A DNA stretch of 37,768 nt from a bacterium (GTDB lineage Bacteria > Acidobacteriota > HRBIN11 > JAKEFK01): positions 1 to 37,768 of the forward strand of contig JAKEFK010000076.1 of NCBI GenBank assembly GCA_022616075.1. Direction: 5' to 3'. The notes under the pieces were generated by a model. The model was not told the origin of the DNA. It was given only the letters and a program-made list of their open reading frames with translations, and made no database searches. Each line of letters starts with the position of its first letter. Positions within the stretch are counted from its first letter, which is position 1. Both the position numbers and the translations under genes were made by a program. Shown here in pieces: positions 1 through 7,979 of the stretch.

Positions 1-2
1 AC

Positions 3-3000
3 GCGGATATTCATGATCCCCTCTTAGAAGTGGAAACGCGCAAAGTTCTCGCGGAGTGTCATCGCATGGCAGGACGTTGGGATCAAGCGATTCAAGAGAC
101 GGAAGTGGTGATTGAATTGCTGGGACGGCATCAGGAAGCCGATGGGATGCAGGAAGCGATTGTGTTTCTCGTAGAAACATCCTGGCTTGGTCGAAAGCTG
201 GAAACTTTGCGAACCTGGGTGGAGCGGGGGATTGAAATGGCAAGGGTTTCAGGCCAGGTCGAGGTTCATGAGAAATTGCTTTCGATTGCCGCGACTGCTG
301 CAAATTTACGTTGTGAATATGGGAAAGCGCAGGAGTACGTCTCGCAGCTCGAATCGATACGCCGGCAGCAGCCGGCTCAAGACGAAGAGGAGATACAGGC
401 GGGAGGAACTCTGATGGTGGGATTTTCTGCTGCCGTGCATGCGCAACATCCAGCCGAAATAAGAGTGGATGAAGAAAATGAAATCCTTGCCAATGTATTC
501 GAAACCCTGATCACCACGGATGCGCAGGGTAATTTGCTGCCGCTACTTTCCACACGTTGGGAACCTCTCAACGAAGGCCGGGCTTTTCTTTTTACGCTTC
601 AGGAAGGAATCCGAATGCATGGTGGAAGGACCCTCACGGCGGCTCTGATCAAATCCGCGTGGCAGGATTCTATTCAAAGATGCAGGAAATCTTTGCCGGC
701 TGCTTTCGCGGCGATTCTAGGAGTCACTGAGTTCCTGGATGGCTCGACCGATCATGTCAGCGGACTCCTGGCATTCTCAGATCTGAAGCTTGGAATCCAG
801 ATGAAAGAACGCCTTCCCATGTATCCGGCACTGTTGACCGATACTCGTACGGCCGTTGGCTGGTCCAGGGAAGATTCCATCGCCGGGACGGGAGCGTTCG
901 TAATCAGCTCTTTTACAAGCTCTCATGTGATTCTTCAGCGGTATGAACTTTATTGGAGGGCAAGAGCAATTCTGGATCGCATCGATTTTAAATGTTCGCT
1001 TACCGCGCGCGAAATTGGTGAAGGACTCAGCTCCGGACGGTTTGATCTGGTTCGCGATTTACCCGCTTCCGATATTGATGAAATCCTTAAAGGCCGGCGT
1101 TCCCGTTCACAAATTGCAGAAGCAGCGCGCAAAAACGTCTATTATGTCCTGCTGAATCAGAATTCACCTGCGTTTTCGTCTGTTGAGGTCTGTCACGCAT
1201 TTTCAGCATCGGTGCGCACGCAGGATCTTGTACGAACAACCCTCGGCAGATCTGCTCAACCCGCGGAAAGTTTATTGCCACCTGGTATTTTTTGCTATGA
1301 CCCGGGACGAAGACGCCTGCTCTTTCCTCTGGAAGAAGCGCGCGAAATACTCTCTGCCGTTCAGCCGATGCGTTTAAGGGTGGCCGCGCATCCTCACTTT
1401 CTGGACCGTTACTCGCAGCTTACGAAAACTCTGTTTCAATTCTGGTCCGATTTTGGCGTGGAGCTAACCGTAATCACAATCGATATGAAAACTTATCTGG
1501 AGAAAATGGCGGACAGTGAAGGATGTGATTTGATTCTCGGCCGCTGGATCGCTGACTATGACGACCCGGACAATTTTACCTACGGGCTGTTTGGTTCAGA
1601 ACAAGGAGCCTACCGCACCTACTATTCTTCCGCTGCGTTGGATGCAATGATCGATGAGGCGCGCACAGAAATTCTTCCGGAAAAGAGAGACAATCTGTAT
1701 CGAGAAATTGAGAACCATTTGTTAGACACGGGTCTTTTTTTGCCACTCTTCCATGAGGTCTATTACCGGGTTGGTGGTCCGCATGTTCGCCGGTTACGAC
1801 TCCGCAGCGTTGCGCCCTACGTGAACTACGCAGAAATCGGAAAAGTGGAAGCGGGTCATGAAATCTCTGAAAGCAAAACCCACAGGGAAACTCTTCAGAT
1901 TCCAGTTTGCCGCCAGCTTCCCAGTATGGATCCATCGCTTGCTTTTTTAGAGGTATCGGGAGAAGTGCTTCCTTCAGTTTTTGAAACATTAATCCAGTAT
2001 GAGGAAGGAGCGCGAACGACTCCCTTGCTTGCGGCGGAATACTCAGCGGAGGATGGCGGTCGCAGATTCTCTTTTCGTCTTCGGGATGACGTGACTTTCC
2101 ACAACGGACGCCCGTTAACTGCAAGAGACGTGCGATTCTCGTTTGAGCGCTTTCTTAAGAATCCGGACAGCAAAAGTCGCAGCCTGCTGTTTCCGATTCT
2201 TGGGGCCAAAGCCGTATATTCAGGACAAAAAGAAGCGCTGGAGGGATTCAAAATACTTTCTCCGCTGGAATTTGTAATCGATCTCGAATATCCGCTTTCG
2301 TTTTTTCCGGCTCTGCTTTCGTTTCCTGCAACCGCCATCATTGCTGAAGGGAGTGATCCAACACAAAGCAATTGGCAGAATGGTTGCGTCGGCACAGGCG
2401 CTTTTCGCGTATCCCGGTTTGAAGCGGGACGGAAACTGCATTTGGAGGCTAATCCGACATACTGGCGAAAAGGTTATCCAAAAAGCGAAAGTCTCGTTTT
2501 TACATTTGGTCTGGCTCCTGAAACAATCGCTTCAGGTTTTCGGAGCGGTCGTTTTTCAATTGCGTCTGACCTTTTGCCGGAAGATGTAGAGAATTTGAGA
2601 CGGGAACCGGATTACGTTTCTTGTTATCGCGAAACGCCGCGCCTTTCGACTGAATACATCGCCTTCAACATCAATCGTGCGCCGCTGGACACCGAGTCAA
2701 TCCGTCAGCAGCTGGCAAAGGCCATCGATGCGCGAACGCTTGTCAAACGAAAACTGGGCCGTTTAGGAATTCCCGGTGAAGGCATTCTTCCGCCGGGATT
2801 ATTGGGCTATGAACCTGCTGCTCCGATGAAATCATCCGCACCTTCAACATATCCTCATCTGGGAATACGCTTAACAGCTTGCATTTCGCCAAGGCATCAG
2901 GGCCGCTACGTTGGATTGGCCGAAGAGATTTTTCAAGTATGGGAAAAGATGGGCGTCCAAATCACCGTTCTGCATCCAACCGAATCCGAATATGCGCAGA

Positions 3001-3347
3001 TCTTGAACTCACCGGATGTGGATTTAGCGGTGACCGGTTGGACTGCCGACTATCCGGATCCTGACACTTTCACGTATGGCGCTTTGCATTCAGAACAGGG
3101 AGCGGATGGCCGTTTTTGTGGAATGAGAGAGATGGATCAATTGAGTGAAAAAGCGCGGTCTGAACAGGATCCAAATTTGCGCCATGAAATCTACAGACAA
3201 ATTGAGAAAATGATTGCTCGACGCGCTGTTCTCATTCCTCTGTTTCATGAACAAACCTACCGCTTTTCAAGGCCGCAGGTTCAGAATCTGAAACTCAATC
3301 TATTTTTTCCCGTTGTTGCTTATGATGCGTTGTGGATCGAAAATTAA
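3..3347 (+). CDS. TPR-like region fused to two tandem SBP_bac_5 domains (5' partial)
   Basis: The reading frame is open to the left edge, so the true start lies upstream; the GTG at 30 is only an internal candidate. The first ~370 nt encode helical, TPR-like sequence. Two extracellular solute-binding family 5 (oligopeptide-type) domains follow, at about 410-1830 and 1880-3340. Each has an FETLI motif near its start, a GTGAF motif, a late W-x-ADY-x-DPD-x-FTYG block and a final LPLFHE or IPLFHE segment, so the repeat is an internal duplication. There is no signal peptide or lipobox between the TPR part and the first domain, which argues against an exported transporter protein. Helical regulators carrying an SBP_bac_5 sensor are known (SgrR is the model), so an intracellular peptide or sugar sensor is my inference. 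The missing N-terminus, possibly a DNA-binding or kinase domain, would decide it. Confidence 0.8.
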   Translation, partial: ADIHDPLLEVETRKVLAECHRMAGRWDQAIQETEVVIELLGRHQEADGMQEAIVFLVETSWLGRKLETLRTWVERGIEMARVSGQVEVHEKLLSIAATAANLRCEYGKAQEYVSQLESIRRQQPAQDEEEIQAGGTLMVGFSAAVHAQHPAEIRVDEENEILANVFETLITTDAQGNLLPLLSTRWEPLNEGRAFLFTLQEGIRMHGGRTLTAALIKSAWQDSIQRCRKSLPAAFAAILGVTEFLDGSTDHVSGLLAFSDLKLGIQMKERLPMYPALLTDTRTAVGWSREDSIAGTGAFVISSFTSSHVILQRYELYWRARAILDRIDFKCSLTAREIGEGLSSGRFDLVRDLPASDIDEILKGRRSRSQIAEAARKNVYYVLLNQNSPAFSSVEVCHAFSASVRTQDLVRTTLGRSAQPAESLLPPGIFCYDPGRRRLLFPLEEAREILSAVQPMRLRVAAHPHFLDRYSQLTKTLFQFWSDFGVELTVITIDMKTYLEKMADSEGCDLILGRWIADYDDPDNFTYGLFGSEQGAYRTYYSSAALDAMIDEARTEILPEKRDNLYREIENHLLDTGLFLPLFHEVYYRVGGPHVRRLRLRSVAPYVNYAEIGKVEAGHEISESKTHRETLQIPVCRQLPSMDPSLAFLEVSGEVLPSVFETLIQYEEGARTTPLLAAEYSAEDGGRRFSFRLRDDVTFHNGRPLTARDVRFSFERFLKNPDSKSRSLLFPILGAKAVYSGQKEALEGFKILSPLEFVIDLEYPLSFFPALLSFPATAIIAEGSDPTQSNWQNGCVGTGAFRVSRFEAGRKLHLEANPTYWRKGYPKSESLVFTFGLAPETIASGFRSGRFSIASDLLPEDVENLRREPDYVSCYRETPRLSTEYIAFNINRAPLDTESIRQQLAKAIDARTLVKRKLGRLGIPGEGILPPGLLGYEPAAPMKSSAPSTYPHLGIRLTACISPRHQGRYVGLAEEIFQVWEKMGVQITVLHPTESEYAQILNSPDVDLAVTGWTADYPDPDTFTYGALHSEQGADGRFCGMREMDQLSEKARSEQDPNLRHEIYRQIEKMIARRAVLIPLFHEQTYRFSRPQVQNLKLNLFFPVVAYDALWIEN

Positions 3348-3460
3348 AAGTAGTGGCAGAGCATTTGCCACAAATCTGAAATGGCGATTCCATGAATATT
3401 GAACTTCGGAAGAACAACACAGATTCAAGACCGTGGCAAATGCTCTGCCACTGCTACTTA
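3347..3460. repeat. Inverted pair of palindromic repeats (family C)
   Basis: A 19-base unit GTGGCAGAGCATTTGCCAC lies at 3353-3371 and its exact reverse complement at 3433-3451, separated by 61 bases. Each unit is itself a small palindrome (GTGGCA/TGCCAC, 6-bp stem). Similarity continues outward into an AAGTA-type flank, with three extra bases in the right copy. This resembles a REP/BIME pair. It sits directly after the stop codon of the upstream gene and ends just before the ribosome binding site of the next one. Confidence 0.85.
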
Positions 3461-3471
3461 AAGGAGAAATC

Positions 3472-4593
3472 ATGAGACTTCTGGTTGGTACACGCAAGGG
3501 CGCATTCATTCTTACTTCTGATTCCAAACGACGAAGATGGTCCGTGTCCGATCCTATTCTGCTTGGCAATATGGTTCATCATCTCGTACTGGATCCTCGC
3601 GATGGCAAGACTCTGCTGATGGCCGCGCGAACCGGGCATCTGGGACCAACAATTTTCCGTTCTACCGACCGGGGAAAGAAGTGGAAAGAAATCGAGAAAC
3701 CTCCCTCTTTTGCGAAAGCACAAGAAGGTGAAAAGGGTCTGGTGGTCGATCATGTGTTCTGGCTGACACCGGGACACCACAGTGAGCCCGGCGTGTGGTA
3801 CGCAGGAACTTCTCCGCAAGGATTGTTTCGTTCCCAAGATCATGGTAAGAACTGGGAAAGCGTGGATGGATTCAATCTGAATCCGATGCAAAGAGCGTGG
3901 ACTGGCGGGGAACAGGACGGAACACCGGATGGTCCAAAACTTCATTCGATTCTGGTCGATCCACGCAATCCAAAACACATGTACATTGGAATGTCGGGTG
4001 GCGGTGTGTTTGAAAGCACCGATAAAGGAGCTTCGTGGCAACCGTTAAACAAAGGCTGCGCAGCTGACTTCTTGCCCGATCCAAACGCCGAGTACGGCCA
4101 TGATCCGCATTGTGTTCGGTTCCACCCGTTGATGCCGGACCGTCTCTATCAGCAAAATCACTGCGGCATTTACAGGATGGAACGTGCGCAGGGAAATTGG
4201 GTACGAATCGGAAAAGCGATGCCGAAAAAAACCGGTGACATCGGATTCCCCCTTGTGCTTCATCCGCGCGATCCCGATATGGTTTGGGTTTTCCCTATGG
4301 ATGGAACAACCGTCTGGCCACGAACAAGTCCGGAAGGGAAGCCGGCCGTTTTTCGAACATCCAACGCCGGAAAAACGTGGCAGCGTTTAACAAAAGGTTT
4401 GCCGGAGAAGAATGCGTGGTGGACCGTGAAACGCCAGGCCATGACTGCTGATCAGGAAAAAAACGTGGGCATTTATTTCGGAACCACCAGCGGAGAAATA
4501 TGGGGAAGTCGCGATCATGGTGACTCGTGGAATTGTCTGGTGCGGCATCTTCCCCATATCTATTCACTGGAGGCGGCAAACACTCATCGATGA
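3472..4593 (+). CDS. BNR/sialidase-like repeat protein
   Basis: A 373-residue protein predicted to be a beta-propeller. Five BNR (Asp-box) motifs are visible: STDRGKKW, SQDHGKNW, STDKGASW, TSNAGKTW and SRDHGDSW. It has no signal peptide, so it is probably cytoplasmic, unlike most sialidases. The family is often labelled exo-alpha-sialidase or glycosyl hydrolase, but nothing here proves catalysis. The start at 3472 is chosen because AAAGGAG lies 5 nt upstream; an in-frame GTG at 3433 lies inside the family C repeat. Its stop overlaps the next start as ATGA (4590-4593), so the small MoaD-like protein is translationally coupled to it and they probably act together. Confidence 0.8.
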   Translation: MRLLVGTRKGAFILTSDSKRRRWSVSDPILLGNMVHHLVLDPRDGKTLLMAARTGHLGPTIFRSTDRGKKWKEIEKPPSFAKAQEGEKGLVVDHVFWLTPGHHSEPGVWYAGTSPQGLFRSQDHGKNWESVDGFNLNPMQRAWTGGEQDGTPDGPKLHSILVDPRNPKHMYIGMSGGGVFESTDKGASWQPLNKGCAADFLPDPNAEYGHDPHCVRFHPLMPDRLYQQNHCGIYRMERAQGNWVRIGKAMPKKTGDIGFPLVLHPRDPDMVWVFPMDGTTVWPRTSPEGKPAVFRTSNAGKTWQRLTKGLPEKNAWWTVKRQAMTADQEKNVGIYFGTTSGEIWGSRDHGDSWNCLVRHLPHIYSLEAANTHR

Positions 4594-4850
4594 ATATTTT
4601 TATTCCTTCCCCATTGCGTTCCTACACTCGGGAAAAATCGCATGTGGACGCGCGCGGTGATACGCTGGCTGATCTGCTGGAAAACCTGAATCAAAAATAT
4701 CCCGGAATTCGTTTTCGCATCATCGATGAACAGGAACAGATCCGCACCCACATCAAGATTTTTGTCAACCGCGAACAAGTGCATTCACTCGCCATCCCGC
4801 TGCAAAAAAATGACGAAGTCCTGGTCATCTGCGCCCTCAGCGGCGGATAG
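4590..4850 (+). CDS. MoaD/ThiS-family small ubiquitin-like sulfur-carrier protein
   Basis: An 86-residue protein with a beta-grasp-like pattern ending in the C-terminal Gly-Gly (CALSGG) that E1-like enzymes adenylate and thiocarboxylate in MoaD, ThiS and archaeal SAMP proteins. The start is the ATG at 4590, which overlaps the stop of the BNR protein by four bases (ATGA); a longer frame from 4527 would run inside that gene. No moaE, moeB, thiF or thiG gene is nearby, so neither molybdopterin nor thiamine synthesis is supported by context. A sulfur donor or modifier dedicated to the BNR partner is possible but unproven. The gene ends convergent to the accessory cassette and is followed after 6 nt by a repeat arm. 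Confidence 0.85.
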   Translation: MNIFIPSPLRSYTREKSHVDARGDTLADLLENLNQKYPGIRFRIIDEQEQIRTHIKIFVNREQVHSLAIPLQKNDEVLVICALSGG

Positions 4851-4856
4851 GAATTC

Positions 4857-4881
4857 AACGCAAAGACGCCAAGACGCAAAG
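4857..4881. repeat. Dispersed 8-bp-period repeat arm (family A)
   Basis: Begins AACGCAAAGACGCCAAGACG and has an ACGC-type core every 8 bases. It is in inverted orientation to the arm at 6699-6723. The two arms flank the accessory cassette and together look like a split hairpin element whose loop holds the cassette. Confidence 0.8.
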
Positions 4882-4896
4882 TTGTAAGATTTCCTT

Positions 4897-4937
4897 TTTG
4901 AACGTCGGCATGTCCAGGTCATCGCCGTCATAGTGAA
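4897..4937 (-). pseudogene. Orphan copy of the ftsZ 3' end
   Basis: About 38 of 41 bases match the 3' end of the real ftsZ (6741-6782), with one gap. Read on the minus strand it encodes HYDGDDLDMPTFKKE, compared with [15 protein letters not shown] at the FtsZ C-terminus. This is the conserved FtsZ tail peptide that binds FtsA. No other FtsZ domain is present, and a stop lies about 10 codons upstream. The copy is in the same orientation as ftsZ, 1.84 kb downstream of its end, and like ftsZ it is followed by a family A repeat arm. Confidence 0.8.
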
Positions 4938-4980
4938 TGCGCTTGAGTTCGGACTGTTCTGCTTCTCATCTTGACCGACT

Positions 4981-5027
4981 TGAGATCATTGATGTACCTC
5001 ATTAAATCCAATTTTTGAGATCATTGA
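4981..5027. repeat. 12-bp direct repeat at the cassette edge
   Basis: TGAGATCATTGA occurs at 4981-4992 and again at 5016-5027. The second copy is inside the 3' end of the TOPRIM-like pseudogene and the first is just beyond its stop. It could be a small duplication or a boundary mark of the inserted segment. Confidence 0.6.
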
Positions 5028-5504
5028 CCAGTAAGCCAAATCCATTCGCAAAATTCGTTCTCAAGTCATCCAAACGGAGAGAAATGCGTCGTGCCTCAGT
5101 CTCCATTATTTCAATTTCCTCCGTTAGATTCAGTCTTTCCTTCAAGTAAATTTTCCTTTTTAACTCTTTTGTGGTGTATCCACAAGAATTTGGTTGCTCC
5201 AGTTCCATGACCAGGCAGCTTCTGTAACGTTATTATGCTTACCCAGGCAAAACGCGGGGAAATGAGAGTCGTCCAAAAGGTGAACCGGTTGAAGGTTTGA
5301 ATCGACGACAATAACAAGTCCTTCGGCAAACTCATTGTAATAGATGCTGCGAATAAGCGCAGGGAGAATCTCGAGCGCTTGATTCCAGCCACCTGCGCGT
5401 CGATATACGGGCATTGGCTCAATGGGGACCTGTAAAATTGCCTTAATTAGAATTGCGATTGCCTTTTCGTCAGCGGGCGATTCACCGATAATGGCTATTT
5501 TCAT
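5002..5504 (-). pseudogene. TOPRIM-like partner of the ATPase, frameshifted
   Basis: The first part (5504 down to about 5210) begins MKIAIIGESPADEKAIAILI. A hydrophobic strand then leads into VIVVDSN, a Glu-then-acidic layout like TOPRIM or DUF4276-type nucleases, but with Asn where a second Asp is usual. Right after TEAAW the frame is lost. A -1 type shift (one base missing near 5209) restores GYTTKELKRKIY and a conserved-looking end, NGFGLLVNDLKNW, closing at 5002. The stretch between VVDSN and TEAAW also seems short compared with relatives I remember, so an internal deletion is likely. The ATG overlaps the stop of the ATPase gene (ATGA), so the two form one module. The family call is tentative; the frameshift is clear from the sequence. 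Confidence 0.65.
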
Positions 5505-6540
5505 TCAGTCGGAACGCCACCTAGAATGCCAGAGTACCATACAGAACCAAGCGATGAGCCAGACAATATTTCTTCAAAATTATCCATTTCGTTAAGTTTA
5601 CGGAACTTCGCATCACTATTAACTTTTTCGGCAATCCATACTTCTTCAGGATGTTCGTTGAACAAATCTAAGAAATATGGAGAATGCGTCGTAGCTACAA
5701 CCTGAACCGGCTTCCTCTTTTCACCGAATTCTTCTGGATGGCATAGACGATTGATGGCGTCGTAGACTCGTCGCAACAACAGAGGATGTAACCCTCGGTC
5801 TGCTTCTTCAAGACCAATGAATCGCGGAGGAGATGGTAAGCGGGATAGAACGAGCAAGAAGACAGCGATGAGTGTACCATCCGAGAGGTTGGGAGCCCAT
5901 ATCTTCGACTTGTCTCGTTTTACGCGTAACCCAAAAAGTTTTGTTCCTTGTGCAGGAGTATCAAATATAACCTGTCAAATTCAGGAAACCAGCTATTAAT
6001 GTCTTCGTTTATTGCTTCGTACCTTTCGGGTTCTTTGTCGCGAAGATTGTCCAGAACTGCAGCAAGGTTATGCCCATACTGGCTTAACTTTATGTCAGGT
6101 TGGACCTGAGATGGTTGGGCTATGGCCTGTCCAATTAGGGTAAAAACCATAATATTGTTCAATTCTTCGAGTAATTCTTGCTTAAGAGTATCAGTGGGCT
6201 GCGGACTTCCGTTCAATAACGTCCCCATTCCAACATGTGGCGCTCTCCATTCCGCTTGGAAATATAGCTGCCAATCGAAATCCCTAGCAGGTCCCGATGT
6301 ATGCTCTTGCACAAATGCTTTCTCAAGGTACAAAGAGACACGGGCAGAGTCTGTTTTAGCACGTGTGTTCACAACAACGATTTGGTTACCGAATACGCCA
6401 GGATTCTGAACCCCGAGTATTCCCTTTAAAAAGGTACTCTTTCCGCTTCCGTTAGGACCTATTAAGAGTGTCAATCGGCCAAGCGTCCGATCTAGATCCC
6501 TTAGCGCCATAAAATCTTGAAATTTTATTCTACTGAACAT
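5501..6540 (-). pseudogene. AAA/ABC-type ATPase (OLD-like predicted ATPase), frameshifted
   Basis: The N-terminal part begins MFSRIKFQDFMALRD with Walker A GPNGSGKST near residue 30. The frame breaks near 5970, after FPEFDR. Reading on in the next frame gives IFDTPAQGTKLFGLRV, a signature-like LSDGTL, Walker B region FIGLEEADRGLHP and the switch histidine motif VVATTHSPYFLDLF. Restoring one lost base gives a protein of about 345 residues, normal for the small single-gene ATPases (COG4637-like) that pair with a TOPRIM or DUF4276 partner in phage-defence modules such as OLD-like and PARIS-like systems. A defence role is inference from architecture. With one frameshift in each gene, the module is probably inactive. 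Confidence 0.75.
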
Positions 6541-6558
6541 GTATATCCAATTTTACTA

Positions 6559-6564
6559 AGTATA
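6559..6564 (-). promoter_or_regulatory. Possible -10 box for the ATPase module
   Basis: On the minus strand TATACT lies 18 bases before the ATPase ATG. The matching -35 region (TTATGA) is poor. An AAAGGAG sequence overlaps the spacer but is too far from the ATG to act as its ribosome binding site. Weak call. Confidence 0.3.
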
Positions 6565-6698
6565 ATCTCCTTTGAGATGCTTCATAACCGCCTAAAATTC
6601 ACAGTCTCGTGTCTTGTTATGTTCAACGTGTCCTGCTTTCGATGAATAGACGTACTTGTCGACTTACAGCAAGAAACAAACCTATTAAATAAGTTTTT

Positions 6699-6723
6699 CT
6701 TTGCGCCTTTGCGCCTTTGCGTT
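6699..6723. repeat. Dispersed 8-bp-period repeat arm (family A) behind ftsZ
   Basis: CTTTGCGCC-type units with 8-base spacing, starting 5 bases beyond the ftsZ stop codon. It is inverted relative to the arm at 4857-4881. The intervening 6541-6698 holds no gene that I can support. Confidence 0.85.
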
Positions 6724-6728
6724 GAATC

Positions 6729-7916
6729 TTACAGCTTCCGTTTGAACGTCGGGATGTCCAGATCATCGCCGTCAAAGCTGAAGGAGCCTGTGTTGGGATT
6801 GTTGCTCTTCCGGTAGAAGGACACATTCTCCTGATGATGGGAGCCTGCCGCCGCTGCTTCTACCTTATTAGCAATAATCGTCTTGAGAGTAGGCCCGGAC
6901 ATTTCACTGACGTGCTCGAAACCCGTAGCTATGACGGTCACTTTCACGTCCTCTTTGTAGGATTCATTGACGGTTGTCCCAAAAATGATCGTTGCATCTT
7001 CATGCGCGCACTGGTGGATCAATTTGCAAGCCTGGTCGACTTCAAACAATGTCAAACTGCTGCTCGCCGTGATGTTGATCAGAATGCCGCGAGCGCCGTC
7101 AATAGAAGCTTCTTCCAGAAGCGGACTGTTGATGGCTTTTTCGGCGGCGTCCAGAGCCCGGCTTTCGCCGCTGGCAATGCCGGTTCCCATGACTGCTTTT
7201 CCCATTCCTTTCATGATGGTGCGCACGTCCGCAAAATCGAGGTTGATCAAACCCGGACTCAAAATCAAATCGGAGATGCTTTGAACAGCGTGTCGCAAGA
7301 CGTCATCCGCTTTGGCGCATGCATCCTTGAAGGTCATGCTGCGGTCAACAGTGGAAATCAATTTGTCGTTCGGAATCACGATGATGCTATCGACGCAGCT
7401 TCGCAGCTCTTTCAAGCCGAGATCTGCCTGGCGCGAGCGTTGTTTGGCTTCGAAGGAGAATGGTTTTGTGACCACAGCAACTGTCAGCGCTCCCAGTTCA
7501 TGCGCAAAGCTTGCGATGACCGGCGCTGCTCCCGTTCCTGTTCCCCCTCCCATTCCCGCGGTGATGAAAATCATGTCGGCGCCTTCCATGAGCTCCATGA
7601 CTTTCTCAGCATCTTCCATCGCGGCCTGTCTGCCAATGTCAGGGTTTGCGCCGGCGCCCAGTCCCTTTGTTAGCGTGGATCCGATTTGCAAACGGACCGG
7701 AGCTCTGGAATTACGTAGCGCTTGCAGATCTGTATTGATTGCGATGAATTCGGCTCCATTGAGACCGACATCCACCATGCGATTGATGGCGTTTCCACCT
7801 CCACCGCCAACGCCAACAACTTTGATTCTCGCTCCCTGTACTCCCACTTCCTCCAGTGAAATCTTTACCTGAGTCTGGCCATCGGGCGTTAACTCAAGCT
7901 CATCAAATAACTCCAT
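6729..7916 (-). CDS. ftsZ: Cell division GTPase FtsZ
   Basis: A 395-residue tubulin-like GTPase that polymerises into the Z ring. The GTP-binding signature GGGTGTG is at residues 123-129, and the catalytic T7-loop segment NLDFADV at about 225-231. A short linker leads to the C-terminal peptide [14 protein letters not shown] that docks FtsA. The ATG at 7916 is chosen because GGAGG sits 6 nt upstream; a TTG at 7934 would give six more residues without a site. It is the last gene of the dcw operon. The spacer from ftsA (7917-7979) carries a repeat, and another repeat begins 5 nt past the stop. A partial copy of its 3' end lies at 4897-4937. Confidence 0.98.
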   Translation of the reverse strand: MELFDELELTPDGQTQVKISLEEVGVQGARIKVVGVGGGGGNAINRMVDVGLNGAEFIAINTDLQALRNSRAPVRLQIGSTLTKGLGAGANPDIGRQAAMEDAEKVMELMEGADMIFITAGMGGGTGTGAAPVIASFAHELGALTVAVVTKPFSFEAKQRSRQADLGLKELRSCVDSIIVIPNDKLISTVDRSMTFKDACAKADDVLRHAVQSISDLILSPGLINLDFADVRTIMKGMGKAVMGTGIASGESRALDAAEKAINSPLLEEASIDGARGILINITASSSLTLFEVDQACKLIHQCAHEDATIIFGTTVNESYKEDVKVTVIATGFEHVSEMSGPTLKTIIANKVEAAAAGSHHQENVSFYRKSNNPNTGSFSFDGDDLDIPTFKRKL

Positions 7917-7940
7917 ATCATCCTCCAGTGACAATCGTCC

Positions 7941-7979
7941 ACGCGTTTACGCGTCCTTGCGTCTTCGCGTCGCGCGTCG
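7941..7979. repeat. Periodic ACGC repeat in the ftsA-ftsZ spacer (family A-like)
   Basis: On the minus strand the spacer reads as successive units built on GACGC/AACGC at about 8-base spacing, more degenerate and GC-richer than the other family A copies and without a second arm. It begins right after the ftsA stop codon. Confidence 0.65.

Noticed and set aside
3454-4041. A 195-codon minus-strand frame opposite the BNR gene, and a 182-codon frame at 1576-2124
   Set aside because: Both are shadows of well-supported genes, without ribosome sites or recognisable domains.
3472-4593. A true sialidase
   Set aside because: Asp-boxes are present, but there is no signal peptide and no clear catalytic arginine triad or tyrosine/glutamate set that I could place.
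4897-4937. A second functional ftsZ gene
   Set aside because: Only the C-terminal peptide is present; the GTPase core is absent and a stop codon lies just upstream.
5002-5504. Programmed frameshifting joining the two parts of the TOPRIM-like gene
   Set aside because: I see no slippery heptamer at the break, the ATPase gene is broken too, and the middle part appears shortened, all of which favour decay.
6834-7673. A 279-codon open frame on the + strand opposite ftsZ
   Set aside because: It is fully antisense to a highly conserved gene and its translation resembles no protein; long antisense frames are common opposite such genes.
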